Source: Clavelina lepadiformis
Lineage: Eukaryota; Chordata; Ascidiacea; Aplousobranchia; Clavelinidae
DNA length: 64,000 bases
NCBI RefSeq assembly: GCF_947623445.1
Contig: NC_135241.1
Location: 994,501-1,058,500, forward strand
Direction: 5' to 3'
The position numbers and the translations under genes are program-made. Below are positions 49,501-60,700 of the stretch, piece by piece. The notes beneath the pieces were generated by a model. The model saw nothing but the letters and a program-made list of their open reading frames with translations. It was not told the DNA's origin and ran no database searches. Positions within the stretch are counted from its first letter, which is position 1. Every line of letters starts with the position of its first letter.

Positions 49501-50707
49501 TTGTCATGTCATTTTTTCTCTCTCTTTTCTCTCATTCTCTTCTCTTGTCATTTTAGTCTTTTGCGTTCATCTTTGCTGGGTTTATTTCATAAACACAGAT
49601 CCAAATAACGAATAAATGGATTAGTTGTTGTTGAAATTATCCCATCGTTTTATGCAGAGTCTGACGTCACAGTTGTTCGACCTCCTATGTCGTCAGAGGG
49701 ACTTGCTTTTACAGGAAAAAATCTCTCAGGCTGAGATGAAGTCGAGGTGAGTTGATCTTCTTCATGGCCGGATTATGTTCAGGAGGATGCGGTTTTTCCA
49801 GAGCATTTGTTGCTTCAACTTATGTGGCTCAAATTGCATAAAACTCTTTAAAAAAAGAGCTTTTAACTTAAGCCAATGCAGCAGGCAACCTGTTGTTAAT
49901 ATTAAAATGATTGCTCGTTTTTTGGCTTCCGTATTTATTCTTCGAAAATAACTCGCAATTTCCGATAGTTTGCCCTTGAGTTAAAATTCAAATGTGTTTC
50001 ATGACACGGAAACCCTCAAAGAAGATTTTGTCTTTTCCTGACGTGTTAACCACTTGTGCTTAGACTGAATGAGTCTGGAGGCAAGAGGGCATCATCTTCC
50101 ATGAGCCACGCGCAGACTGTCGCTTGCAACATCCTCAACATGTCGAAGAGCGATTTCGAAGACCTCATGGCTCCGGTGGATGTTGGGAGGTGGAAGACCG
50201 AGCAACAGCAATGGGAGGAGGATAAAATCCTCATGAACAAACAGGATCAAAACTGGAAGAACAAAGTTGAAAAGATTGCGGCGGAGAACGTGAGCTCTGC
50301 TGGTTGCTGTCATGTTACCTGTTTGTGTTGGAGTGTAGCATAATCTGTTTATTGTGTGTGTAAGATTCTTACGGGTTCGACAGCCCTCTCCATGCATCAA
50401 GGGCGTACGTTTTGAAGGGCAGAGTCCCCTTGAACGGCTGCGATGTTTGTTAATAGAGAGTTGAATGCCAAGTTCACTGCTAATGTGAACTAAGGGACGG
50501 CGACCATAAGTGTGTCAGTAACAAACAGCGCGATCTTCGTGTCGATTTCTGCTAAATATGAACTCTTCTGACGTTTTTCAGCCGCCATTTGCCAAATCCC
50601 TCTGTTGCTTGCTGTGGGACAAGATACAAGATGTTGTGAAGTTGACAGAAGACAGATTCAGGTTGCAAACAGAACAACTCGAAGATGAACTACTCGGGAA
50701 AAGCTAG
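40502..50707 (+). CDS. cntln: Centlein orthologue, centrosomal coiled-coil protein (30 exons, about 1304 aa)
   Basis: Exons: 40502-40526, 41007-41137, 41533-41684, 41828-41953, 42210-42264, 42451-42597, 43632-43808, 44011-44114, 44248-44395, 44515-44615, 44695-44779, 44883-45002, 45077-45153, 45232-45399, 45483-45622, 45943-46090, 46364-46582, 46857-47031, 47190-47394, 47595-47645, 47738-47889, 47965-48045, 48284-48421, 48495-48601, 48727-48826, 49016-49171, 49303-49488, 49658-49746, 50064-50289, 50582-50707 (TAG). All phases agree. The N-terminal block ADKEFVWSLWKRLQ plus PDLTQ is, as I recall it, the signature of vertebrate centlein; human centlein is of similar size (about 1400 aa). The rest is almost entirely heptad-type coiled coil (EMDKMKTE, KDEQIKDLEE) with short Ser/Arg-rich breaks. 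In vertebrates centlein links C-Nap1 and Cep68 to hold centrosomes together. The orthology rests on recall of the N-terminal motif. Confidence 0.83.
46640..46774. mobile_element. hAT-like MITE in cntln intron 17
   Basis: A 135-bp element: left end CAGTGGTTTACC, reverse complement of right end CAGTGGTTCCCG. The 8-base flanks TGCCGGGT and GACCAGGT agree at 5 of 8. CAGTGGTT termini are common among animal hAT MITEs. Non-coding. Confidence 0.5.
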
Positions 50708-50977
50708 ACGTGATTGAGTTTATTACGTCACTAAGATCATGACGTCATCTTCGCCGCCTTTGCACTTTTTGTATTCCTGTGAATTCTGACATGACATTGT
50801 TATTTATTGTATGCAAGTATCTGTGTTATATTAGTTTGTAGGCGACAATGTATTGCGCAAATGACAATCTGTTCACTTGCAACTAAACTTCACGATTAGT
50901 TTCTACATTGGACATTTTACCTTTAACGGGTCATCCCGCTGCTGTATCGCTTCTAACTAGACTTTAGATATTTTTAT

Positions 50978-50983
50978 AATAAA
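50978..50983 (+). terminator. Poly(A) signal of cntln
   Basis: AATAAA about 270 bases after the cntln stop codon, the first canonical hexamer downstream. Confidence 0.6.
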
Positions 50984-51639
50984 GTTCAGACAACCAACCA
51001 TACCTCCTGATGCATTGTTCGAAGGAATGCCATTGTGACGCAATAAGCGTGAAATAGATAAAAGTGAGAGAAGATCAGTAGATTTCGCTTTGATAAAGTC
51101 ATTAATCAAATTACGGTTGATAGCCTTGCTACGGTCCTTGCTTACAAATGCTCGATCGATTCGATTTAAAATCTCACTTTAAATGCCCAAATCGTGCGAT
51201 AAGAAATTTCTCGTCTTCATTTCATCCATCATTGTGGCAGCTTTGAGCCGCGATTACAGACGATGGTCTTCTGGATTTTAGGCAGGAAACAAAATAACTT
51301 CAAATATGAGACAATAAAATTCGAAATGATCGTAAAAAATTTACACCGTCGTAAAAATGACTATACAAAGGTCAAGAGGTCATGACTTATGTGCAAATTT
51401 CCGACCCAGTATATTAGATGCCAATCACTGAAAGATGCACAAGATACCTATTATCGTGGTTTAAAGGGCAAAGCAGTAAAACTGCGGAAGAAGTTGTCGA
51501 AATTTTCGCGGAAATCCTGCTTTGAAATAAAGGAAAGTGTGACGAATCGACAATTCGCGTCTTGAGACGGCAATGAACACAAAAATGTCAAAGTTCGTCG
51601 GATTTTAGAACGTTTTACTCACACAAACACATTAAAGCC

Positions 51640-52345
51640 ATCTTATCACAAAATCGGGGCCAAGAAGCCCGGGGTTCGGACGCTCCTTTGGACCCGATCA
51701 ATCTTCTGAATGGTCCCGAAAAGTGGTAAGTTCCCAACTCCGATGAGTTCCTATCATCACAACCATTCTGACGGAAGACGGAAATCAAAAAAACTTTGCG
51801 TCAAATTACGAATCACTTCGTCGAAGTAAAAATGAGCAGAGTTGTTTGATAGAAAAATTACGGCTTTGTTGTAACTGTGTAGCATATAAGCATATCGGTT
51901 TCGTGTTAATCGGTGTAACTTGTACGAGGTAAAACCACTACAGCTTCTATGTTGTTATGGTTCGGCCGATCCTTGCGATGATTTATTTCCGATTCGAGTA
52001 TGATTTATTTGCTCCACTCCATGGAGCTTTCACTGAAAGTCGCTCGACATCTCAGGTAAAACAGGGAAGTATCAAACCAAACAAAAGTTCACATTAAAGC
52101 GATATGGCAGCGAAAAGGCGATTAATCAAAGCGATCTCTTCCCTGAACGCGATGGGAATTTCGCACCCGAGACTCACGAAGTATTTCTCATTTCGCCCTG
52201 GGCCGGCGATGGCGCATTGATAAGTTTGGCGATGAACCAACTCACCGGCTGCGCCTCCAACACAACAAGCGGCGCATCTACTGCACATGCAATTTAGTCG
52301 GAGTCTACGTTTGCATTCTCTCGTTTGATTTCGCGATAAGCGGTG
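51640..52345. other. Unassigned coding-like island
   Basis: Two GC-richer patches break the AT-rich background. On +, 51650-51725 is open in one frame, encodes GSDAPLDPINLLNGPEKW, and ends at a strong donor GTAAGT. On +, about 52130-52342 is open in a frame ending CNLVGVYVCILSFDFAIS before a donor GTGAGT. On -, a 99-codon frame runs 52393-52094 with a Cys-rich start (CMCSRCAACC). I cannot decide strand or gene. It may be exons of an unrecognised gene or an old repeat. Confidence 0.3.
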
Positions 52346-55300
52346 AGTAAAAATCGAACAAGGAAAAATGTTCCTAGAGCAGTGAAAAACCAAATATATG
52401 GATCCAACTTCCCTAATTGAAATAATATTTATCCAGCATCACTTCAACATGTTCTTGCTATTTCTGCGGCGGATTATGGTTCCTTACTTACTACATGAAC
52501 TAACGTCCAGTGCGGTTAAATCTGTTTGTTTTGAGAGATTTAAATATTTATGATAATCCTTCACCCTGATCGTACTTGGCATATTTTTGATTGAATTTCT
52601 TTGGATTTTCATTCATCTAAACAACGCTGTGCTAGGCAATTACTTCTTGAAAACGTCTGTCAATGCGTATTAACACCAACGCTACAACATGATTTGTTGC
52701 CATGTTTGCCTTATGGCCTCCACAAGTAATTTAAGGCGGGACAAAACTGGAAAATTTTAAACAGAATTCATCGTGAATTTCCCTAAACACGAATCTTAAC
52801 AAACTTAATCATCTTACGTGAAGCAGATTACAATAATTAATGTCGAATATTTTCCGACATTACAATATCCTTAACCGCGCCACATTCACGCTGTTGTAGT
52901 TCGATACAGATCACGATTGGTTATCTGCTAGAAATTAGAACTTACAAAATAACATTGAGATTACATTACGCTCTGCAATATTCTTTAACGAGGCAAGGTA
53001 CAACACATGCACTGTAGCACTTTCTCAATATAAAATGACATAACGGGATCACAGCCAACGAATTTGATGTTCATTATTCTCATGCGCACACTTCTAATTT
53101 GAGCATCGTATATTGCGTCTCGAAACGACAAATGTTTCAAAAACTGGCAATTGTTAATAATTTTGGCAGCGGTGAGACGATTTTATTCTACAAACGATGA
53201 AAACGTTTTGTATCTCTGTATCGCTTAAAACCAACTTAGTCAAACAAATGTGTCTAAAATAAAATATTTCTGTGACGAGTTTCCGAAACACGATCGCAAA
53301 CAATGGACAAAATATTGCAATTATCTGATGGCAAAAAAATCAAACAATACATAGTAAGAAACATGGTCTTATTATAGGAAGGTAACTTTGAAAATTTTGG
53401 CCCAAACCAAAATTATACAAGCTTCCTTGAAAGTTTAACATTCTAACGACGTCATTACTACATCATAATGGGAGCGAATAATCGACACAATCCATCTTGA
53501 TCAACCAATCACGTCGTTCCGTTGCGAACGTCATTTATTTGTCCAGAAAACTTACGTCACTCGCATTTATTTGCCTCGTAAGTTGAAGCTTTGACACAAA
53601 ACTCATTAACATTTTACTTCCCAGGTGAAAGTTAACACAAAACGCAGTTAGAAAGATTCAAAGAATGGGGAGCGGGTGTTCGTGGCGGCGGTAACAGATT
53701 ACATGCGAGCGCTTGAGCCCACCAAGACAACTTAATATAGGTTGAGTAAAGAGCGCTGGCCGGTATACTTTGCACGCTTGGCAGCAAAGGTATTAATCAA
53801 GGCGAGGAAAGCATTTGTCAACTTTTAACAACAAGTCACAAGCACTTAATTAAGCATGAAGCAAATATTTTAACTAAATCATCAACAAATAACCATAGAT
53901 CCAGAAATACCTAAATGGCTAAAAGCGTGACCCTGAAATAAACAATGATAACGGGTTTCCGACGACTTTAGCGAAGTTATTTTTTTAATTTAAAAGTAAA
54001 ACAATTAAAATAAACGTGAAATGTTCAACGCGTGCTCACAAGATTACCTGAGCAACGGTGTAGGTGTCATATTTCAAACGATTCAGGCTGCGGGGAACAC
54101 GGCTGGGAGATTCGTGGTAACAGTGACTCAACAACATACGATTGACTTCAAAAAACACCGTTTTTCAAGATCGAATTGCCACCCAACATAATAATGCTTA
54201 CGTAGGTCAACCAGGTCGACGTCTGGTAATAAGTTTTCTGACGTTATAATATTGTTAGTGAATGTTTTTTGTGATATTTTGTTAGCTTTTAAGATGTTTC
54301 TGTTTAATCAAACCATGTTCGCATTTCCCAGTAAAAGTCTTAAAATGTCGCCCAAAATTAGAAAAACCATCCGCAAATAATTACTTTCGACGCCATCATA
54401 AAATCCAATTTAAATGTACGATCATGTGCATGCGGCCAAAATAAACAGCGTGCCCTGTGTAGTGGCGTATAACCAATGTTTCTGTGACAACCTGGCGCGG
54501 TCGCTATTGTGACTTCCATCGAATTTGGCATACGTCACATTTATACATTTTCCATTTTCCTAAAACGATGATTTGATGTTTTCGGAATTTCTTAAACTGC
54601 TGAACAAACCTTTTATGAGAGCTTATTAATTTCGGCAACCGTGGCAACTACAAACCACAATCACGTTGCAGCAGTGGTGGCTCATTGTAAGCTCTTCAAG
54701 CTCAAGATATGGTGAAAATTAATGAAACATATTGGAAAACATACAAACGTTTTAGCGAATTAACGTGTAATAATGATCGGATAAACCCATTATGACAAAG
54801 ATCACAGGAAACCATGGGCCAAAGTACAGCAGTTTGTAATTTGAATTTTCAAGTTGATGCTTCGCTGGCGGCTGCTTAATATAGAAACACTTACGCTTCG
54901 GTATGTGTGTGTGGTGTGGATATTAATCTACGACCGGCAATTATCAGGATAACTTTCCGTTGCAAATCGCACACAAAATACTCGTAAACAACTCGGGCCA
55001 ATACGCAAGAAGGCGAACTCCGATGGAAAAGCCTTGAAGCCAACATCACGCCAAGATGCTCATTTTTGAATAAGAAACTCGCAGCTTTTGCTGCATTAAT
55101 CCTTTATTTCTTGAACTTTTGCACAATTTCTCATGTCGCCAACTTTGAAAATTTTAACAGGCCAGGAACTCTGTTTCAAACCGAGGTTGATCGAGAGTTG
55201 AGAAGCTTCAATAGAAGGACAGCAAAGAAAATAATGACGAAAACTTGAACGAAACCAGGTATGCTACGCTTTAAGCAATGAATATTAAGCTTGTCATTAA

Positions 55301-56737
55301 TCTTGTCTGATTTAAAACCAGCGCAACAACAAAGAAAATAGGCAAGTTACAAATAAGAATTCTTAGATTTTAGTTTACCCGATCCTTCAGATTCTTTTTT
55401 GCTTTTCGGAAAGATGTCTGTTTCTCATATAAAGACATGAATGTATATTATTGACTCGTTTCAGTTTAAGCGAGATATTGCGTTTAATGACGTCACACTT
55501 ATACCGACTGGCCGCACTAATGTGTGGGGAATTATTTTGCTGAAGAAGTAGAATAATTATTTTTCCTTACAAGAAAATTTTGCACATTTTGCTTATTCTT
55601 CGCTCGGCATAAGTTGCTCAGCCCCAACCGCCAATTACGTCATTTGCCAAAATAAAACCATTTCAAAGCACTGAAGCAAGGTTCGAATCACGAAAGGTGT
55701 TTATCGCGAAAAATATCCCGTCGTTGTGCAGAGGATCGATTTCATTTGGCATGTGCTAACTATTTCGTCACAATCTAATGCAAATTACGTCAGCAGGCGA
55801 TTAACCAATTAGCAACAAGCGTGATAGGGAGGAAATCCAATTAGTTGCAAGAACGTTTGTTCTAGTTAATGACGCCACTGGCGGATTATCTGAGCAACTA
55901 ACTAATTGTTGATGACATTGAATTTCCGAAGCTGATTATTACACAACTGTGCGTCACAATACGTATGACAAGGACATTCAATTCTGTCACAAAGTAGCTT
56001 CTTGATACCACACTGATAAGATTTTTTGAATCAGATATCTTAAATATTTTTGACGCATAAAGCTACATTATGACTAAACAAAACAACATCGATGGAGATC
56101 GTGTAAACGAATATCTTGATAAACCAAAAACATTCCCGGTGCAGAATGTTACAGTTTTAAACAATTTTCATAAAAATTCACAGAGCACCAAGTTTTTACC
56201 GGATAATTTTATACAAAGCTGATGACAGATTTGATAGATGACAATCGCAAAATTATATCGTCATAACATCTATTGTGACCGAATAAATTCTTGGACAAAC
56301 AGATATTAAATAGCTAGCTTTGTTTCGTGCAATTTGTGAAAACTAGTTAAACAGAAATACGATGGAATTAACCAAAAGGGTGAAAAGTCACGAAATGAAA
56401 CAATCCAAGAAAACAAAACTGAGCAAATACGGATTCAAGCATGGTCTTAAAGATCATTGTTCACCAAAGGCGCGGTATATGGTGAGCAAATGCGCGGACC
56501 AGAAGTGCATTTCTCCTGTTATACATATAAATACGTAAATAGGCCTTTAAACGTGTCCGCGTATTGAAAAAAGTTTGCGTAATGTCTTTGTTTGTTTGGT
56601 AATTTCACTGGGGGGGGAGGGAGACAAGCCGGCAAACAATTTTCTGCTGAGATTTTTTTGAACCAAATTTGTCCGAAGTGAAAAAGGCGCCGAGCCAGCC
56701 GTGCCGAGCATTATAGAAAATGTTATGTAACTCGGCC

Positions 56738-56745
56738 TATATAAG
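56738..56745 (+). promoter_or_regulatory. Candidate TATA box of the aldehyde dehydrogenase gene
   Basis: TATATAAG about 980 bases before the ATG at 57720, in a locally GC-richer stretch. It would need a spliced 5' UTR, which the acceptor at 57636 allows. Circumstantial. Confidence 0.3.
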
Positions 56746-57719
56746 CGGACAGCCCCGTACAAGGAAGACAGATCTGTCTCGATCATGTCTTCATTGGTGG
56801 TTCAGACAACTTGCCTTGTTGAATAGAGTTGTTTTTTTTTGGACATGGGTGTCCAGAAAGGGCAAAAAAAGTGAATTTAGACTTTGCGCAGAAGTTCCAG
56901 GAGCGATCTCAAATGACTGCCTTTTAAGCAAAAATGTGAAGAATGCTCTGCTCTTATGCTTGGTCGGAACGAAATCTCTTTAAAGGCTTATTAACTCATG
57001 GAAGAGAAACTCGCGCAAATTAAGATCTTCCAACATGACTGAAGCACGATAGTTCTGCGTTTGACAGCCCAGCTAGCGTTGGTGTGGCCTAGACAGGACA
57101 AATTTGCTTTTACCAAAGATCAAAGTCAGACGCCGATCTGAACCCCGGATTAGCGCCGCAATTTAAGTCAACCCGTAAGGCTTTTTCTGGGATCAACCCA
57201 GCTCCTTCCACGGAGGTCAGCTGGTTGCGAACAATCCGGGGTCTTTGAGTTTTAGTAAATCGCTTCCTAGGAAGTAAATTGCGTCTAAATTTAAAGAAAA
57301 AAACTTTTAGCACACGCGAGTCGGACGTAAGCGACCCATATAGTGTCTCCATATAAGAAGGAAACCCAAAATTTGATATCAGATTGTTTTGGGAGAGATT
57401 TTCGTATTGTTTCGTTAAATTGATTTGCTTCGTGCAAACTTTTCTCCTGATTGGTTTTGCTTCTACCACTTAACCGATAAGCTTAGAAAAATAACGCGTA
57501 ATTATACTGCACGCGATAATTCAAAGCGAAGCTTACGAGCCAACATTTTATCCTTGCAGCACTAAGTAGGCAGAGAGAAAACGGTTAAAATTTAAAATTT
57601 TGTTCAACTGATTTATCTGCGATTTTTATTCCACAGGTGTAGTTGTGTGTAAGATATCAGGTTAATTTTCAGTGAAGTTCAGCTTCTGATTTTATCTCGC
57701 TCAAACATCCACCAGATTC

Positions 57720-60700
57720 ATGGCGTCAACAGTAACCGAATCCAAAACCGCTCCAGCTGCAACAATAGAAGTGCCCCACAAAGGAGAGGCCCCACCTTGC
57801 GTACCTTGGCCCATCCCGCCACCGAATCCAGCATTAGAAGTACAATACACAAGGGTAAGTTTTTGCTGACCGGTCCAATGGTTCAATGGCTGATCATAAA
57901 AGGAAGTAAAATTGCAAATATTTTTTAATTTCAAGTCTTGCGAAGCGCTTGTTGTGGTGCAGGAGTTGTAACTGGTTGCATTTGACTTAGAAAATTAGCA
58001 AAATTAAGGGTGTCTTTTGCACTGAGCTTTACGTTTCAGCGATGCGTGAATAGATTTTGGCGCGCCTCCATCTAGTTTACCCTAAAGCGATTTAAGAATT
58101 GCTCGACTTAAAATAAAACGCCAGCGCAAAACTACGTAGCAAAATTCCAACTACAAAATTAGCAAAATACCAACTACAAGCTCATATTTGGTTTTCCTAG
58201 AATTATAGATTTTATTTCTGCAAATAAACAACAATATTGGCCTTCACTGACGTATTTTAGAACTACTTTTACCCTTAATTGTCTCTGTTTCGATTCCACT
58301 CGATTCCACATTCCATTCAATTATTTATCTTAAATAATGAACTGCAATTGTTACAACAAATCAAGTAATTAGCCAACGAATAAATATTATATTTATCGCA
58401 TTCTTATCTTATGAGTAAGTTCATGACACACTTTCGGAATTTTCTACCACACATTGCGACAGATTAATTAAGACTTGAACTCAGCTAACCCTGCCAATAA
58501 ATAGGAGTAGTATAAAATTAAAGTTATACCGAATACCGCAGTTAGACATTAAAGCTGTGATTCAGAATAAGGCTACCGGAAAGGTTACAATTTCCTTCAC
58601 AAAAATATTCCGACGAACACCTGAAGTTTATATAACAAAATCCAGACAAAAGGCTGACAGATTTCCCGTAGATAAAACAAGTGAGTAGTTAATTGATAAC
58701 CCAAGGGGTTCAGCGGGGTCTCACCTGTCACGAATAACAACGTAATCAATATGTAACCGATGACGTAGAAAGGTTTCAAATCAAATGACGTCAACGGAGA
58801 ATATATTGAATATTTATCTGCTGTCTGGCCACACCAGGCAAATCAAAAAAGTTTTTCCGGCATGGTTGATATATCGACGTGATGTCGAACTAGGCTGACT
58901 ATACTACGAGTGCTACAACCGCAAGTGATTTTCAATGACAACCTAACAAAGCAGTCGGGCTGGGAAAGTGATTAACCGTTTTCCAAAAAAGCGGAAAACA
59001 TCTTTAAGAAATCAGTAATTGTTGCAGTGTACTGCAAAGTGCATTGAATTTTACCGCTGTATGTGTGGTTAGGTGACATTTTTAGTAAGTGGCCGGGGGG
59101 AAAAACACAAAGTCCGCTAAAGTGCTTTGTTGTTGCTTTTTAAAACCCCAAAAGATAATATCGAAGTTATCCGTCTCCATTTCTCGACACATAAAATGAA
59201 AAAGCGCTCATGCCATGACGCATCTGCGTTTACACCACAAGACATTTTGACTCTAAGATGTCAAAAGAACATAATTTTCGTCCATTACAAGTATTATTCC
59301 TGAGTCTTGGTGTCAACTTTCGCAGATTTCGTGTTCAGCTTAAAATTTCTAATCTTGTGTGAGTCACATTAACATTGTAACATGAAAGTTATATCATCTT
59401 GGACTCCGGTTCGCAAAAGTAATTGTTGCGTAAAAGTTTGTTTAAATGAGGGATCAATGCAAAGAAGCTTTCACGTTCCGACCTTATAGAGTTGTTGAAT
59501 TTGAATAGGTGGTTACGTTTGCATACTGACCGGTATGTTTATTATGTTAAAGGTATTAAGGTGCGGCCCAATAAATATGTAAATGCAACAGTAATTTAGC
59601 TATAACATGACTGTGTTGGCACTTTACACTCGGAATGTTTTTTTCAGGTATTTATCGACAATGAATGGGTTGACGCAGTGGCGGGCGACACATTCGACGA
59701 TATCAATCCAGCAAACGAATCCGTTATCGCAAAAGTAGCTGAAGGAACCAAGGTGGGTTAAACACAAGCATACCACAAACACGACAACAATGCGATACAA
59801 TTGCCGATTGCTAATCCTCTGAGAAATAAATCGCCGCAAACTTCGACTGAAATAGATCATGTTTGTGTGTGGGCTAGTTTTGAACTAATGCAAGCGAGTA
59901 GGAGGCGATTCATTCCTAGATGAAATGCTCCGATTTGCATGACACGTAGATATCGCGGTCACTGAGATATCTAACCATATCAGCCTTAATGCAAAGACAA
60001 CTTTGTGTTTAACTCTAACATTGGTTCTGCAGGCCGACGTTGACAAGGCGGTAGCTGCCGCAAAACGCGCATTTCAACCAGGTTCGCCTTGGAGAAAAAT
60101 GGACGCTTCCGATCGAGGGGTGTTGCTGACCAAACTTGCCGATCTTGTTGACGCAAATAAGCACTACCTTGCCGTAAGTACAGTGAATGTTCTTTGCCGT
60201 ACACAATCCTACTGAGCTCTACTTTCCGGCGTAGATAGACAAATAATAATATGTAGACTTCAGACTTCAACAGCAGTAACGACTAAATATTAACTTTTGT
60301 TTTCGCGCTACATAGCAAATACGGTTTGTATTATCGTTACGTAATAATTGTCCTTATTGAATAAAAGAGCTTGCTCCGAAAGAATTGATATATTTTAGGT
60401 TTTTGAAGAAACTTTTTTAGATTTGCTGTAAAATATTAATCTGTTTAAAAACGAAAAATCCATGAAAATAATATAATTCATATTAACCATACGTTGTACA
60501 TGCATATATTGCTCAAGTTATGGCTGAAGACGAAAAACAGCAATACATAATTTTCATATTTAGTGCTTGGAAACACTGGATAGTGGCAAACCATACTTGC
60601 ACACGTTCTTCATGGACACGACCGGCATTTCTAAACTCTTACGCTACTATGCTGGTTGGACCGACAAAATACACGGAAAAACTGTTCCAGTTGATGGAGA

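Larger units (their letters stand above)
50984..57719. other. Gene-poor spacer between cntln and the aldehyde dehydrogenase gene
   Basis: Nearly 7 kb, AT-rich and without a clear gene. Two exceptions: a GC-richer, coding-like island at about 51640-52345 (listed separately), and a possible promoter plus 5' UTR exon for the dehydrogenase near 56738-57000. A splice acceptor at 57636 (CCACAG) just before the dehydrogenase ATG supports a 5' UTR intron. The rest of 52.4-56.5 kb shows nothing I can name. Confidence 0.5.

Noticed and set aside
57110..57469. 119-codon - strand frame before the dehydrogenase gene
   Set aside because: Begins in AT-rich spacer with no domain; the imperfect inverted repeat ACCCCGGATT/AATCCGGGGT inside suggests repeat-derived sequence rather than a gene.
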